Part shown: positions 51,334-60,425 of the stretch, piece after piece
Layout: each line of letters opens with the position of its first letter
Position numbering within the stretch: position 1 is the stretch's first letter
Assembly: GCA_002412595.1 (NCBI GenBank)
Contig: DHVJ01000038.1
Location: forward strand, 7,118 to 71,117
Reading direction: 5' to 3'
From: Anaerolineaceae bacterium UBA5211
GTDB taxonomy: Bacteria > Chloroflexota > Anaerolineae > Anaerolineales > Anaerolineaceae
DNA length: 64,000 nt
Translations under genes and position numbers: made by a program
Notes under the pieces: model-generated
Seen by the model: the letters and a program-made list of their open reading frames with translations, nothing else
The model's database searches: none
Told to the model about the DNA's origin: nothing

Positions 51334-51792
51334 TTATTCTGCTACACGGGTTTGCCCTCCCCGGAAAGTCCAGTTCATATTCGCAATGTAATTCCATATG
51401 AACCCTGTTCCAGTCGCGATGACCTTCGCCAGGATAAAACCCATTTGTGCATTGGGAAAAATCACTTCAAAGGGTTCTTCCAAGGTCACTAAAACAAATG
51501 TGTTAATCCCCAAGCCAATTAAGCTGACGATCAAATACTGAACAAACTGAGTAGCGTAGGATTTATCCTGGGGTTTGGAAAAAGTCCATTGCCTGTTCCA
51601 GTAGAAATTATTAAACATGCCCAATGAGGCAGAGCAAATATTGGCAATCACAGTCGGCCAATCCCAACTTTTTAAAACAAAAAGCAGGGAATAATCCAAT
51701 ACTGTGCCGGAAAGACCAACCAAAATAAATTTAGCAAAATATGAATAGCGGTTTATTGACGTATTTATTCTTGATAACTTGTTTTTTTTCAT
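51334..51792 (-). CDS. GtrA-family membrane protein
   Basis: 152-residue, four-helix protein of the GtrA family, thought to help flip or present polyprenyl-linked sugars for surface glycan or teichoic-type modification. FAKFILVGLSGTVLDYSLLFVL, NNFYWNRQWTF, VIATGTGFIWNYIANMNWTF are family landmarks. A TATATA box at 51810-51805 would put the transcript start only about six bases before the ATG, and no ribosome site is visible. No glycosyltransferase partner is adjacent. Confidence 0.9.
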   Translation of the reverse strand: MKKNKLSRINTSINRYSYFAKFILVGLSGTVLDYSLLFVLKSWDWPTVIANICSASLGMFNNFYWNRQWTFSKPQDKSYATQFVQYLIVSLIGLGINTFVLVTLEEPFEVIFPNAQMGFILAKVIATGTGFIWNYIANMNWTFRGGQTRVAE

Positions 51793-51982
51793 CGCACATA
51801 AGTTTATATAATTCCAGACAGATTGAGGAGTGCTTGCGATAATGAACAGTATGAAAAAGCCACGATTCCAACATCTGAAGGCATGACAATCGTCATATTA
51901 ACGTTAATAACAGACCAGAAATGCACATCCTCCATGATTTGTAAATAAATTCATAGAGTTTTTATTTTTTAATGTCTTTTAT

Positions 51983-52011
51983 TTGACTTATGTTCTACGC
52001 CATGATAATAT
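51983..52011 (+). promoter_or_regulatory. Promoter of the PIN/TRAM gene
   Basis: TTGACT (51983-51988), 17-base spacer, extended -10 TGaTAATAT with TAATAT at 52006-52011. It may serve the cysS and rRNA methylase genes too. Confidence 0.65.
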
Positions 52012-52068
52012 CAAAACAATCATCTGTACATTTTTCTGCACATTAACACATTTGTGAAAGGATTTATC

Positions 52069-53163
52069 ATGAAGACTATTGTTCTTATTTTTCGTTTTTT
52101 AGGACTCATATTGTTTGGAATCGCCGGTTTCTATTTAGGTGATTTTTTTATTGGAATTATTAATAATACGTTGAACTCTCTACCATATGCTATTGGGGGT
52201 TCTATTATTTTTGGCCTGCTCGGTTTCTGGGTTATGCCATATATTTCCGTGTACCCGGTCAATTGGTTGCGCGCGTACTTATCCAAAATTTCCGGACCCA
52301 CCTTAGTTGCTGCCTTAGTCGGCCTGGTCATCGGCCTCATCCTGGCAGCTTTGCTCTCCATTCCGATTTCTTTTCTACCAACACCCTTCAGCAGCGTACT
52401 GCCGGTGGTGGTTGTGGTCCTCTTTGCGTACTTAGGTATTACCATCGCTGTCAGTCGTCAGACGGATTTACGGGACGTTTTCAATTCCTCTAAACGCGGT
52501 CAGCGCGGTTCATCCTCTCAAGGAACGCCGGCTAAATGGCAGCAGGAAAAATCCATTTTAATTGACACCAGTGTAATCATTGATGGGCGTATCGCCGATA
52601 TTGCCCGCACTGGTTTTGTACCCGGTAATTTGATCATCCCCCGCTTTGTGTTGAACGAGCTGCAATATATCGCCGATTCAGCCGAGAGTCTGCGCCGCCA
52701 ACGCGGCCGGCGCGGCATGGAAGTGCTGTCCGAACTGCAAAAAGACAGCAGCATCAACACCACCATCGCGGATATCGATGTAGAAGGTGTGCGAGAAGTG
52801 GACGAAAAATTAGTCATGCTGGCGCGCCAGATGCAAGCCCCCATTCTGACCAACGATTACAACCTCAACCGCGTGGCTGAATTGCAGGGCGTGAAAGTAC
52901 TCAACATCAACGAATTAGCCAACGCAGTCAAATCCATCCTGCTGCCCGGTGAGGCCTTACTGGTAAAAGTTATCCAGGAAGGCAAAGAACAGGGACAGGG
53001 CGTGGGTTACCTGGACGACGGCACCATGGTAGTCATTGAAGACGGCAGGGAATTTATTGGTAAAGACATTGAAGTAGCTGTGACCAAGGTGCTTCAAACG
53101 GCTGCCGGACGTATGATCTTTTCCAAACCGGATAGCAGTAGCAATAATAATAGAGGTAAATAA
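52069..53163 (+). CDS. YacL-like PIN/TRAM-domain membrane protein
   Basis: 364-residue protein. Four N-terminal membrane helices (about 1-125) precede a PIN nuclease domain (SILIDTSVIIDGRIADIARTGF with catalytic-type acids, later LTNDYNLNRVAELQGVKVLNINELANAV). A TRAM RNA-binding domain follows (GEALLVKVIQEGKEQGQGVGYLDDGTMVVIEDG). YacL proteins are conserved in Gram-positives and Chloroflexota near cysS/ispD and are presumed RNA-active. GTG at 52054 is in frame, but AAAGGA sits seven bases before the ATG at 52069. It is 28 bases before cysS. Confidence 0.9.
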   Translation: MKTIVLIFRFLGLILFGIAGFYLGDFFIGIINNTLNSLPYAIGGSIIFGLLGFWVMPYISVYPVNWLRAYLSKISGPTLVAALVGLVIGLILAALLSIPISFLPTPFSSVLPVVVVVLFAYLGITIAVSRQTDLRDVFNSSKRGQRGSSSQGTPAKWQQEKSILIDTSVIIDGRIADIARTGFVPGNLIIPRFVLNELQYIADSAESLRRQRGRRGMEVLSELQKDSSINTTIADIDVEGVREVDEKLVMLARQMQAPILTNDYNLNRVAELQGVKVLNINELANAVKSILLPGEALLVKVIQEGKEQGQGVGYLDDGTMVVIEDGREFIGKDIEVAVTKVLQTAAGRMIFSKPDSSSNNNRGK

Positions 53164-53191
53164 TCAAACATTTCGTGTAAGGAGTAAGAGC

Positions 53192-54583
53192 ATGGGCATT
53201 CAGGTTTACAGCACCCTAACTCGCAAGAAAGAATCCTTCGAGACCATCGAAGCCAACAAAGTCCGCATGTATGTGTGCGGTCCTACTGTTTACGATAAAG
53301 CCCACGTCGGCCATGCTATGTCCGCCCTGGTTTTCGATATCATTCGCCGCTACCTGGAATATCGCGGGTATTCCGTCAACCACGTCATGAACTACACCGA
53401 CGTGGATGATAAGATCATCATGCGTGCCAATAAATTAGCCTGCGATCCCTTTGAGCTGGCGGAAACCTACATCCAACAATATGCCCAGCATTTGAAGGAT
53501 TTGAACATCCTGCCCGCAACAATCAACCCCCGTGCCACTCGCGAGATGGAAGAAATCATCGCATTCATTACGGATCTGATCGCTAAGGGCTACGCCTATG
53601 AAGCCCACGGGGATGTGTATTACCGCGTTGAGAAAAAATCCGACTATGGCAAACTTTCCGGCCGCAAACTGGATGACATGCGCGCCGGATCGCGCATCGA
53701 GGTGGATGAACGCAAGGAAAATCCGATGGATTTCGCGCTATGGAAAGCTGCCAAAGAAGGCGAACCTGCCTGGGATAGTCCCTGGGGCAAGGGCCGTCCC
53801 GGTTGGCACATCGAATGCTCAGCCATGAGCGGCGCCCATCTGGGCGAACAAATCGATATCCACGGCGGTGGCAACGACCTGATCTTCCCACACCATGAAA
53901 ATGAAATCGCTCAATCCGAAGCCCACACCGGCAAACAGTTTGCGCGATATTGGATCCATAACGGCATGCTTCAGCTCAGCGGTGAAAAGATGTCCAAATC
54001 TACCGGTAACCTGATTACCATTGAGGACTTTCTGGCCACCCACCCTGCCGACGCACTGCGTATGATGGTGCTCAATTCCGGCTACCGCAATCCCCTGACC
54101 TTCAACGATGAAGTCATTGGGCAGGCCGAGCGCGCATTGGAACGCCTGCAATCCGGCCTGAAAGCAGCCCAACCGCAAGCCGCTGGTTTGGCAGACACCT
54201 CAGCATTGGACAAAGCGGCCAAAGCCGCCCGCAGCGGATTTGAAGCCAGCATGGATGACGATTTCAATAGTGCCGGAGCGTTGGGACACTTATTTGAACT
54301 GGTACGCATTATCAACCAGGCGCGCGCCGATGGCGCCAGCGATGAGCAGCTCAAAGCCGCGCAGGATGTATTGGAAGAACTGACCAGTGTTCTGGGATTG
54401 ACCCTGCGCGCAGAAAAAAAATCGCAGGCAGCCGATGCTTTCGTTGACCTGCTGGTTGATGTCCGCCAGGATGTGCGCCAGGCAAAATTGTGGGAGCTTT
54501 CGGATAAGATCCGTGACCAACTGGCTGAACTGGGCGTGCAGGTGGAAGACGCCAAGGGCGGCAGCACCTGGTATTGGAAATGA
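53192..54583 (+). CDS. cysS: Cysteinyl-tRNA synthetase
   Basis: 463-residue class I aminoacyl-tRNA synthetase charging tRNA-Cys. Zinc ligand C29 in YVCGPTVYD, HIGH-type HVGH at 38-41, WHIECSAMS, GGGNDLIFPHHENE, and KMSKS starting at K266. RBS AAGGAG. Slightly shorter at the C-terminus than some orthologues but complete. Overlaps the following methylase gene by ATGA. No T-box leader was found upstream. Confidence 0.97.
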   Translation: MGIQVYSTLTRKKESFETIEANKVRMYVCGPTVYDKAHVGHAMSALVFDIIRRYLEYRGYSVNHVMNYTDVDDKIIMRANKLACDPFELAETYIQQYAQHLKDLNILPATINPRATREMEEIIAFITDLIAKGYAYEAHGDVYYRVEKKSDYGKLSGRKLDDMRAGSRIEVDERKENPMDFALWKAAKEGEPAWDSPWGKGRPGWHIECSAMSGAHLGEQIDIHGGGNDLIFPHHENEIAQSEAHTGKQFARYWIHNGMLQLSGEKMSKSTGNLITIEDFLATHPADALRMMVLNSGYRNPLTFNDEVIGQAERALERLQSGLKAAQPQAAGLADTSALDKAAKAARSGFEASMDDDFNSAGALGHLFELVRIINQARADGASDEQLKAAQDVLEELTSVLGLTLRAEKKSQAADAFVDLLVDVRQDVRQAKLWELSDKIRDQLAELGVQVEDAKGGSTWYWK

Positions 54584-55308
54584 AAGAGTGGATCACTGGT
54601 AGAAACCCTGTTTATGAGTGCCTGCGTGCTGGACGCAGGCATTTTTTCAGATTGCAGCTCGCCAGGGGCGTGGAGCAAAAAGGGCGCATCCCAGAGATTC
54701 TCGCATTAGCTAAACAACAGCATCTTAACGCAGAATGGGTAGAACGCGACGTATTAGAGGAATACTCGGACAATCCCCAGGGCGTGGCTTTACAGTCCAG
54801 CGAGTATCCGTATGCGGATTTACAGGGCATCTTCGACCTGGCCAAGTTAAGAAACGAACCCCTTTTCATGTTGATCCTGGACCAAATTCAGGACCCGCAG
54901 AACATGGGCACACTTATCCGCAGCGCGGAAGTGTTCGGCGTACACGGCATGGTCATTCCTGCGCACCACTCGGCCAGCGTGACACCGGCAGTAGTGAACG
55001 CCTCCTCCGGAGCCAGCGAGCATTTGTTGATCGCCCCCGGCAACCTGGCACAAGCCATCGACACCATTAAAGAACAGGATGCCTGGGTAATTGGCCTGGA
55101 CATGGACACCAGCGCCACACCACTGGCACAGACCAACCTGAAAGGCGCGCTGGCATTTGTGGTGGGCAGCGAAGGGGAAGGACTGCGCCGCCTGGTGCGC
55201 GAAAAGTGCGACCTGATCACTTATATTCCCATGCGCGGCAAAGTGGCCTCGCTGAACGCCGCCACTGCCGGTTCCATTGTGCTGCAGGCCGCGGCCGCAG
55301 CGCGCTAA
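54580..55308 (+). CDS. rlmB: TrmH/RlmB-family RNA 2'-O-methyltransferase
   Basis: 242-residue SPOUT methyltransferase, most likely the 23S rRNA guanosine-2251 enzyme. Substrate-binding N-domain ITGRNPVYECLRAG, then ILDQIQDPQNMGTLIRSAEVFGVHGMVIP, VVGSEGEGLRRLVREKCDLITYIPMRGKVASLNAATAGSIVL (motifs 1-3 with the knot). In the last motif LNAATA replaces the usual LNVSVA. A TTG six bases upstream is possible, but the ATG gives the four-base overlap with cysS. Confidence 0.9.
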   Translation: MKEWITGRNPVYECLRAGRRHFFRLQLARGVEQKGRIPEILALAKQQHLNAEWVERDVLEEYSDNPQGVALQSSEYPYADLQGIFDLAKLRNEPLFMLILDQIQDPQNMGTLIRSAEVFGVHGMVIPAHHSASVTPAVVNASSGASEHLLIAPGNLAQAIDTIKEQDAWVIGLDMDTSATPLAQTNLKGALAFVVGSEGEGLRRLVREKCDLITYIPMRGKVASLNAATAGSIVLQAAAAAR

Positions 55309-55337
55309 CTCACCTCATTTCACGGAAATACAAAAAT

Positions 55338-55374
55338 TGCCCCGCTAGTTAAGAATACGGGGCATTCTTTTATT
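55338..55374 (+). terminator. Terminator of the PIN/TRAM-cysS-rlmB operon
   Basis: Seven-bp GC-rich stem TGCCCCG / CGGGGCA with a 13-base loop, then TTCTTTTATT. Confidence 0.75.
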
Positions 55375-55412
55375 AATTGATAAAATAACGTAATCGTAAA
55401 AAGGGTGAATGC

Positions 55413-56465
55413 ATGCAGCCTTTGATCAAACCCGCAAAACTCAATCCTGGCGACAAGGTCGCGGCGGTCAGCCTGTCCTGGGGCGGGCCGGGCGTCCTCC
55501 CGGCGCGTTACCAGGCCGGCAAGCGCCAGTTGGAAGTAGCCTTCGGCGTGCAGGTAGTGGAAATGCCGCACACGCTGGCCGATCCGGACTGGCTGCATGC
55601 CCACCCCCAGGCCCGCGCGGAGGACCTGATGGGTGCTTTCTGCGACCCGCAAGTGCTTGCCATCTTCAGCACCATCGGCGGGGATGATTCCATCCGCACT
55701 TTGCCCTATCTCAACCTGGAAGTGATGCAAGCCAATCCTAAAATATTCATGGGCTATTCCGACAGTACCGTCACGCATTTGGCTTGCCTGAAAGCCGGGT
55801 TGGGCTCCTTCTACGGACCCTCCATCATGGCCGGGTTCGGAGAGAACGCGGGACTGTTCCCTTACATGGCAAATTCTGTGCGCAAGACCCTGTTCGACAG
55901 CCAGCCCATCGGTTGGCTGTCCCCCAACACGGAAGGTTGGACGGATGAACTGATGGATTGGGGTGACCCAAAGAATCAATCCATCCCACGCAAACGCCAT
56001 ACTTGCACAGGTTGGAACTTCCTGCAGGGGCAAGGCCAGCACAGCGGGCGGTTGATGGGCGGCTGCATTGAGGTGTTGGATTGGCTACGCGGCACGGATT
56101 TCTGGCCAACAGACGAACAGTGGAATGGAGCCGTGCTCTTTTTAGAGACTTCCGAGGAAGCACCATCCCCGCAAGCGGTCAAACGCATGCTGCGCGCGCT
56201 GGCCGCCGTGGACGCCCTGCGGCGTATATCCGCATTGTTGGTCGGGCGGCCGGGCGGGCAGGTGCCGCCGGAGAAATTCGCTGAATATGACCAGGCTATT
56301 CTGGATGTATTGGTGGAAGAAGAAGGACTAACAGAAATCCCTATTGTGACCAACATGGATTTCGGCCACAGCGACCCCATGCTGGTGCTACCTTACGGCG
56401 CGCAGATACGCATTGACTGCGATGCACAGCAACTCGAAATCACGGAAAACGCCGTTTGCGATTAG
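55413..56465 (+). CDS. S66 peptidase (LD-carboxypeptidase / MccF-like)
   Basis: 350-residue serine peptidase of family S66, whose members cut LD-bonds in peptidoglycan stem peptides or inactivate microcin C-type compounds. The nucleophile is S116 in IFMGYSDSTVTH. The N-terminus VAAVSLSWGGPGVLPARYQ and IFSTIGGDDSIRTLPYL are as in MccF-like proteins. The C-terminal end has NMDFGHSDPMLVLPYGA with the catalytic His. RBS AAGGGTG. No signal peptide, so a cytosolic recycling or detoxifying role is likely. MccF-like is favoured over LdcA by the GGDDS motif and length. Confidence 0.88.
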   Translation: MQPLIKPAKLNPGDKVAAVSLSWGGPGVLPARYQAGKRQLEVAFGVQVVEMPHTLADPDWLHAHPQARAEDLMGAFCDPQVLAIFSTIGGDDSIRTLPYLNLEVMQANPKIFMGYSDSTVTHLACLKAGLGSFYGPSIMAGFGENAGLFPYMANSVRKTLFDSQPIGWLSPNTEGWTDELMDWGDPKNQSIPRKRHTCTGWNFLQGQGQHSGRLMGGCIEVLDWLRGTDFWPTDEQWNGAVLFLETSEEAPSPQAVKRMLRALAAVDALRRISALLVGRPGGQVPPEKFAEYDQAILDVLVEEEGLTEIPIVTNMDFGHSDPMLVLPYGAQIRIDCDAQQLEITENAVCD

Positions 56466-56472
56466 CCCGGTT

Positions 56473-57096
56473 TTAGAAAGGCCAAGCGCCGCTCAAATGC
56501 AGCCACAGCAGCCATAAACCGATCATGACCAGGCCAATACCAAAGCGCGCTACGACCGCTCTGCCAAAGCCCACAGCCATTTCCTTGGTGGATTCACCCG
56601 CCTGACGCCAATTCTTCAGGCGTATCACCTCAATTATGAAGAGCAGGATCAGCGCAGCCGCCAGCCCACCAAAGGGTGGGAATAGGATACCGAAGACCAA
56701 CGCAGCCACCATTGAAGCCACCACACTGCCCCAGCTCGCGCCGCTCTTTTTAGCGCTGGCGCCCATCAGCAGTTGATCCACGGTATTACCAAAGATCATC
56801 AACAGCGTGATGCCTAAGAAGATCAGGCCGGAAGTGAGGTTGAAGCCGGTCAACAAGCCATAGACCAACGCGGCGATCCAGATGACAGTTAGGCCGGGAA
56901 TGACGACCGCCACCAGACTGACCAGTCCCAACAGCATGACCACCAGCACCACGATTTGCACAGTCAACAGCACACCGGAGGACATGTTAATGCCGCCCCA
57001 TGTGGAACTGCCTGCGTCAGCGGCGCAGGCAGTTAATATCAATGTTAAGCCCAATAATGGAAATGTACGGCGGAAAAAAGCGGCCATTCTATCCAT
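56473..57096 (-). CDS. DUF456-domain membrane protein
   Basis: 207-residue membrane protein. The C-terminal part matches DUF456: VVIPGLTVIWIAALVYGLLTGF, GNTVDQLLMGASAKKSGASWGSVVAS (conserved DxxxGxxxAKKxGAS), FPPFGGLAAALILLFIIEV. The N-terminus starts with a lipoprotein-like LTLILTAC before the first DUF456 helix, unusual for the family. The start overlaps the serS stop (ATGGATAG), so it is the second gene of the serS operon. Function unknown. Confidence 0.82.
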   Translation of the reverse strand: MDRMAAFFRRTFPLLGLTLILTACAADAGSSTWGGINMSSGVLLTVQIVVLVVMLLGLVSLVAVVIPGLTVIWIAALVYGLLTGFNLTSGLIFLGITLLMIFGNTVDQLLMGASAKKSGASWGSVVASMVAALVFGILFPPFGGLAAALILLFIIEVIRLKNWRQAGESTKEMAVGFGRAVVARFGIGLVMIGLWLLWLHLSGAWPF

Positions 57097-58366
57097 TTGG
57101 CCCTGTAATGACATCGATACCGCCCATCCAGGGTTTGAGCACTTCCGGCACACGGATGCTGCCGTCGGCTTGCTGGAAGGTTTCCATCACGCCAATCAGG
57201 GTGCGCGGCAAGCCCAGGCCGGAGCCATTGAGGGTATGCAGGTAATCCTTGCGGCCGTCCGCGTCCACGTACTTAATGTTGGCGCGGCGTGCCTGAAAGT
57301 TGCCCACGTTAGAAATTGAAGAAACCTCCAGCCATTCCTGGCAGCCGGGCGCCCATACTTCGATATCATAGGTAATGCGTGCGTTGAAACCCAGGTCGCC
57401 GGTGCATAGTTCCAGGATGCGGTAAGTCAGGCCCAATTTGGCGCAGGTCTCTTCCGCGTCCGCCACCATCATCTTGAATTCTTCCATGGATCTTTCCGGC
57501 TTGCAGTAAACGTACATCTCCACCTTATCGAACTGGTGGCCGCGTTTGATACCGCGCACGTCGCGCCCGGCACTCATTTTTTCGCGGCGGAAGCAGGGTG
57601 TGTAAGCGGTGTAACACAGCGGCAATTTATCCCCTTCGATGAAATCACCCATGTGAATGCCGGTCAGCGGTACTTCCGCGGTGGGCACCATCCACAGGTC
57701 TTCTTCGTGGTCTTTGTAGAGATTATCGGCAAACTTGGGCAGCTGGCCGGAAGCATACAGTGTTTCACCTTTGACCATGAAGGGCGTGTATTTCTCGTGA
57801 TAGCCCTGACGGACGTGCAGGTCCAGCATCCAGGCGATCAAAGCGCGCTGCAAGCGCGCGCCAGCATCGTTCAGTACGTAAAAGCGCGAACCGGTGATCT
57901 TTACGCCCTGGTCGAAATCAATGATGCCCAGCTTGGGGCCCAATTCCCAGTGCGGCAGAGGTTCGAAATCATAGGTTGGTTTCTCGCCCACGGTGCGCAG
58001 TACGATATTTTCACTCTCGTCTTTTCCCAACGGGACACTTTCATCCGGGATGTTGGGGATAGTTTCAATCACAGCCTGAATCTGCTGCTCGATAACTTTG
58101 ACTTCTTCATCCATAGTAGTGATGCGGTCGCCCACCTCGCGCATGGCCGCGATTTTCTGTTCGCGCTCGGCCTTGTCTTTAGTCGCGCCGATCTCCTTGG
58201 ATGCCGCATTACGTTCAGCCTTCAGATCTTCCACCTGGGTCAGTTTCACGCGCCATTCTTCATCCATGCGAGCCAGTTCATCGACCACGCTGATATCCAT
58301 ATGGCGGCGTTCCAGAGCATCCTTCAGAAGTTGTGGGGTTTCGCGCACAATCTTGATGTCGATCAT
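57089..58366 (-). CDS. serS: Seryl-tRNA synthetase
   Basis: 425-residue class II synthetase charging tRNA-Ser. N-terminal long coiled-coil tRNA-binding arm (about 28-100), motif 2 region TAEVPLTGIHMGDFI...CYTAYTPCFRREKMSAGRDVRGIKRGHQFDKVEMY, motif 3 NGSGLGLPRTLIGVMETFQQADGSIRVPEVLKPWMGG. RBS AGGAGA. It is controlled by the T-box leader and terminator at 58381-58570 and has a consensus promoter upstream. Confidence 0.97.
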   Translation of the reverse strand: MIDIKIVRETPQLLKDALERRHMDISVVDELARMDEEWRVKLTQVEDLKAERNAASKEIGATKDKAEREQKIAAMREVGDRITTMDEEVKVIEQQIQAVIETIPNIPDESVPLGKDESENIVLRTVGEKPTYDFEPLPHWELGPKLGIIDFDQGVKITGSRFYVLNDAGARLQRALIAWMLDLHVRQGYHEKYTPFMVKGETLYASGQLPKFADNLYKDHEEDLWMVPTAEVPLTGIHMGDFIEGDKLPLCYTAYTPCFRREKMSAGRDVRGIKRGHQFDKVEMYVYCKPERSMEEFKMMVADAEETCAKLGLTYRILELCTGDLGFNARITYDIEVWAPGCQEWLEVSSISNVGNFQARRANIKYVDADGRKDYLHTLNGSGLGLPRTLIGVMETFQQADGSIRVPEVLKPWMGGIDVITGPNG

Positions 58367-58380
58367 TTCATCTTCTCCTG

Positions 58381-58570
58381 ATTAAATAAAATTCCCCTCG
58401 CCCGCAGGACGAGAGGGGTTCTCGTGGTGCCACCTGCTTTTGCTGATGAAGCCATCAGCCTCTGCGTGCGATAACGGTTGCTCCGGCCTGCTTACGGCAT
58501 ATGTATGTCCCTGCGCAGGCAGCCTGTCCTTGCGAACGCCGGATTGGATTTCCGGGCTGGCCTTTCACCC
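58381..58570 (-). promoter_or_regulatory. T-box leader of serS with intrinsic terminator
   Basis: On the minus strand the T-box core GGTGGCACCACG occupies 58434-58423. Before it is a stem GCTGATG/CATCAGC (58459-58442) fit for stem III. Behind it is a terminator: CCCCTC pairs with GAGGGG across 58418-58394, followed by AATTTTATTT. The UGGC in the T-box bulge would pair with GCCA, matching tRNA-Ser, whose discriminator base is G. The stem I specifier was not resolved with certainty; an AGC (58482-58480) is a candidate serine codon. Low charged tRNA-Ser should favour the antiterminator. Confidence 0.85.
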
Positions 58571-58573
58571 TTG

Positions 58574-58601
58574 ATTATATGATTTCATTATCGGCTGTCA
58601 A
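58574..58601 (-). promoter_or_regulatory. Consensus promoter of serS
   Basis: TTGACA (58601-58596), 16-base spacer, TATAAT (58579-58574) on the minus strand, both perfect. Transcript start near 58567. Confidence 0.88.
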
Positions 58602-58634
58602 GAGGGTTAAGGTCAAGGACACTTCCTGTACTGC

Positions 58635-60272
58635 TTATGTCCTGCGCACACTGCCTGCCTCAACCAGCCAAACCTCCTGCGCGAAATGCTCGATGAAATA
58701 ACGGTCATGCACCACCGCCAGAATGGCCCCTTCGAAGGCGTCCAGTGCTTGTTCGAACTGCGTACGGCTGGGAATGTCTAAATGGTTAATGGGTTCATCT
58801 AAAAGCAGAAAATTGCAGCCTTGCGCAATCAGTAGGGCTAGCTCCAGGCGAGCGCGCTGGCCGTAGCTGAGCAAATTAGCAGTCTTAAGTACTTCGTCCC
58901 CGGCTAACAGGTAGGTGGCCAAATAGTGGCGCGCTTCCGTTTGGTTGGCAAAATACGGCTGCATCGTTTCGACAGCAGTTTTGTTCAACTCCAGGTTGGA
59001 GAGGTCCTGCGCCAGCATGCCCATATGCACGCTGCTGCCCAACAGCACGCGCCCCGCCAGCGGCGGCAGTGTACCCATCACGGTACGCAGCAGGGTGGTC
59101 TTGCCACAGCCGTTGGCGCCGCTCAACACGATGCGCTGACCGGCTTGAACCTGCAAATTTAAATCGCGTAGCAGCAGCTTGTCCGGAAACCCCACGCTGA
59201 GCTCTTCCAACTGCAATACGGAGTTGCCCAAATGGACAGTGTTCTGGAACTCGAAATACAGCGCCTTTTGCTGCTCCGGTTTTTCCACGCGCTCATCCGA
59301 TTCGACGTACTGCTCCAGCCTTTTTTCCCGGGACTTGGCCTTCTTGGCCACTTTCTTGGCAATACGTTTATAGAAATCTTTGCTGCTGCGGAATTCCCTG
59401 CCGGCCAGACGCGTGGTGCTCATTTGCTTTTCTGTGTAGGCCGCCTGTGCCTTAACACGTGTGATATCGGTTTTCATGCGGCGCACTTCCTGCTGCTGGT
59501 CGCGGTATTCGCTCCACTGCGCACGTACTTCCGTACGACGCTGTTCCAGATAGTCAGTGTAATTGCCTTCATAAGCCCGCAGGGTACGGCTGGCCGGATC
59601 CAATTCCAGGATGCGTGTCACCACATGATCTAAGAAAGTGCGGTCGTGCGAGACAATCAGCGCACCGCACTCGGTATGCGCCAGCCAATCCTCCAACCAG
59701 TCCATCATCTCGATATCCAGGTGATTGGTAGGTTCATCCAACAACAACAGCTGCGGATCGTCCAATAGCACCAGGGCCAGTGCCAGGCGTGTTTGCTGCC
59801 CACCGCTGAGTTTGCTCACCGGCAGCTGCGGATCTATTTGAGCCAAACCCAATTGAGCCAGGATTTGTCCGGTTTTAGTCGGGTCCGCGCGCTGGATGCG
59901 CTGCAGTAGAACATCGTAGCGCTCGATCAACGCCGGTTCCTGCGGAGTAGATGACAATGCTTGAGCAGCCACATTCAACTCCGCTTGCAGCATATCCAAA
60001 TCGCCGGCCACTCGGCCAACCACCTGGCCCAAACAGCTGTCCGGTTCGAAAGTCCTGCCCTGCGGCAGATATCCCAATCGCAGGTCTGCGGGTTTATGAA
60101 TGGCACCCGAATCAGGATTTTCCTGCCCAACCAGGATTCTCAACAATGTAGTCTTACCGCTCCCGTTAGGGCCAATCAGGCCCACACGTTCGCCTGGGTT
60201 GATGCTGAAATTTATTTTTTCGAATAAGGGTGATAAGTTGAAAGTCTTTTTTAAATCAGAAACGGTAAGCAT
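58635..60272 (-). CDS. ABC-F family ATPase, possible antibiotic-resistance type
   Basis: 545-residue soluble protein with two ABC domains and no membrane segment. Walker A GPNGSGKTT and GANGCGKTT, signatures LSGGQQTRLALA and LLSYGQRARLELA, Walker B LLLLDEPTNHLD and FLLLDEPINHLD. The interdomain linker (about 240-340) is long and basic (KKVAKKAKSREKRLE), as in ABC-F proteins that enter the ribosomal E site to dislodge antibiotics. Housekeeping translation-factor ABC-Fs are the alternative. RBS AGGAGA five bases before the ATG. The strong promoter and folded ~147-base leader support drug-regulated expression. Confidence 0.87.
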   Translation of the reverse strand: MLTVSDLKKTFNLSPLFEKINFSINPGERVGLIGPNGSGKTTLLRILVGQENPDSGAIHKPADLRLGYLPQGRTFEPDSCLGQVVGRVAGDLDMLQAELNVAAQALSSTPQEPALIERYDVLLQRIQRADPTKTGQILAQLGLAQIDPQLPVSKLSGGQQTRLALALVLLDDPQLLLLDEPTNHLDIEMMDWLEDWLAHTECGALIVSHDRTFLDHVVTRILELDPASRTLRAYEGNYTDYLEQRRTEVRAQWSEYRDQQQEVRRMKTDITRVKAQAAYTEKQMSTTRLAGREFRSSKDFYKRIAKKVAKKAKSREKRLEQYVESDERVEKPEQQKALYFEFQNTVHLGNSVLQLEELSVGFPDKLLLRDLNLQVQAGQRIVLSGANGCGKTTLLRTVMGTLPPLAGRVLLGSSVHMGMLAQDLSNLELNKTAVETMQPYFANQTEARHYLATYLLAGDEVLKTANLLSYGQRARLELALLIAQGCNFLLLDEPINHLDIPSRTQFEQALDAFEGAILAVVHDRYFIEHFAQEVWLVEAGSVRRT

Positions 60273-60419
60273 TTCTGTCTCCTATCGTGAAAAGCCTTGG
60301 ACTCAGAAAAACAAGTCCCCGATAGTTTGCCCTTCCCGCTTATGGCGTGAATAAGGGCATCAGAACAGATAAATATGACTTACCGAATGCGCATTTTTTG
60401 TTAATTACCTGTTTTCCTA
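60273..60419 (-). promoter_or_regulatory. Structured leader of the ABC-F gene with MRIR mini-ORF
   Basis: From the predicted transcript start (~60419) the leader holds a four-codon ORF ATG-CGC-ATT-CGG-TAA (60394-60380; peptide MRIR) with only a weak AGG 13 bases ahead. A stem GCCCTT/AAGGGC lies in its middle. A CTATCG...CGATAG pairing near the end directly abuts or overlaps the AGGAGA ribosome site. Arg-X-Arg is the known macrolide arrest pattern in leader peptides. This arrangement could give translational attenuation, but the mini-ORF is short enough to be chance. Confidence 0.4.
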
Positions 60420-60425
60420 TCCAAC

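Noticed and set aside
52012..53191. T-box or riboswitch for cysS
   Set aside because: The region before the operon and before cysS lacks a GGTGG-type core and any terminator.
55320..56042. 240-codon open frame on the minus strand
   Set aside because: Antisense to the S66 peptidase gene and runs through its promoter and terminator area; no recognisable motifs.
57536..58381. 281-codon open frame on the plus strand
   Set aside because: Lies antisense to serS, whose motifs are complete; the translated product has no domain features and is a shadow.
60340..60360. Six-codon ORF MPLFTP in the ABC-F leader
   Set aside because: No ribosome site and buried in the GCCCTT/AAGGGC stem; MRIR upstream is the better candidate.
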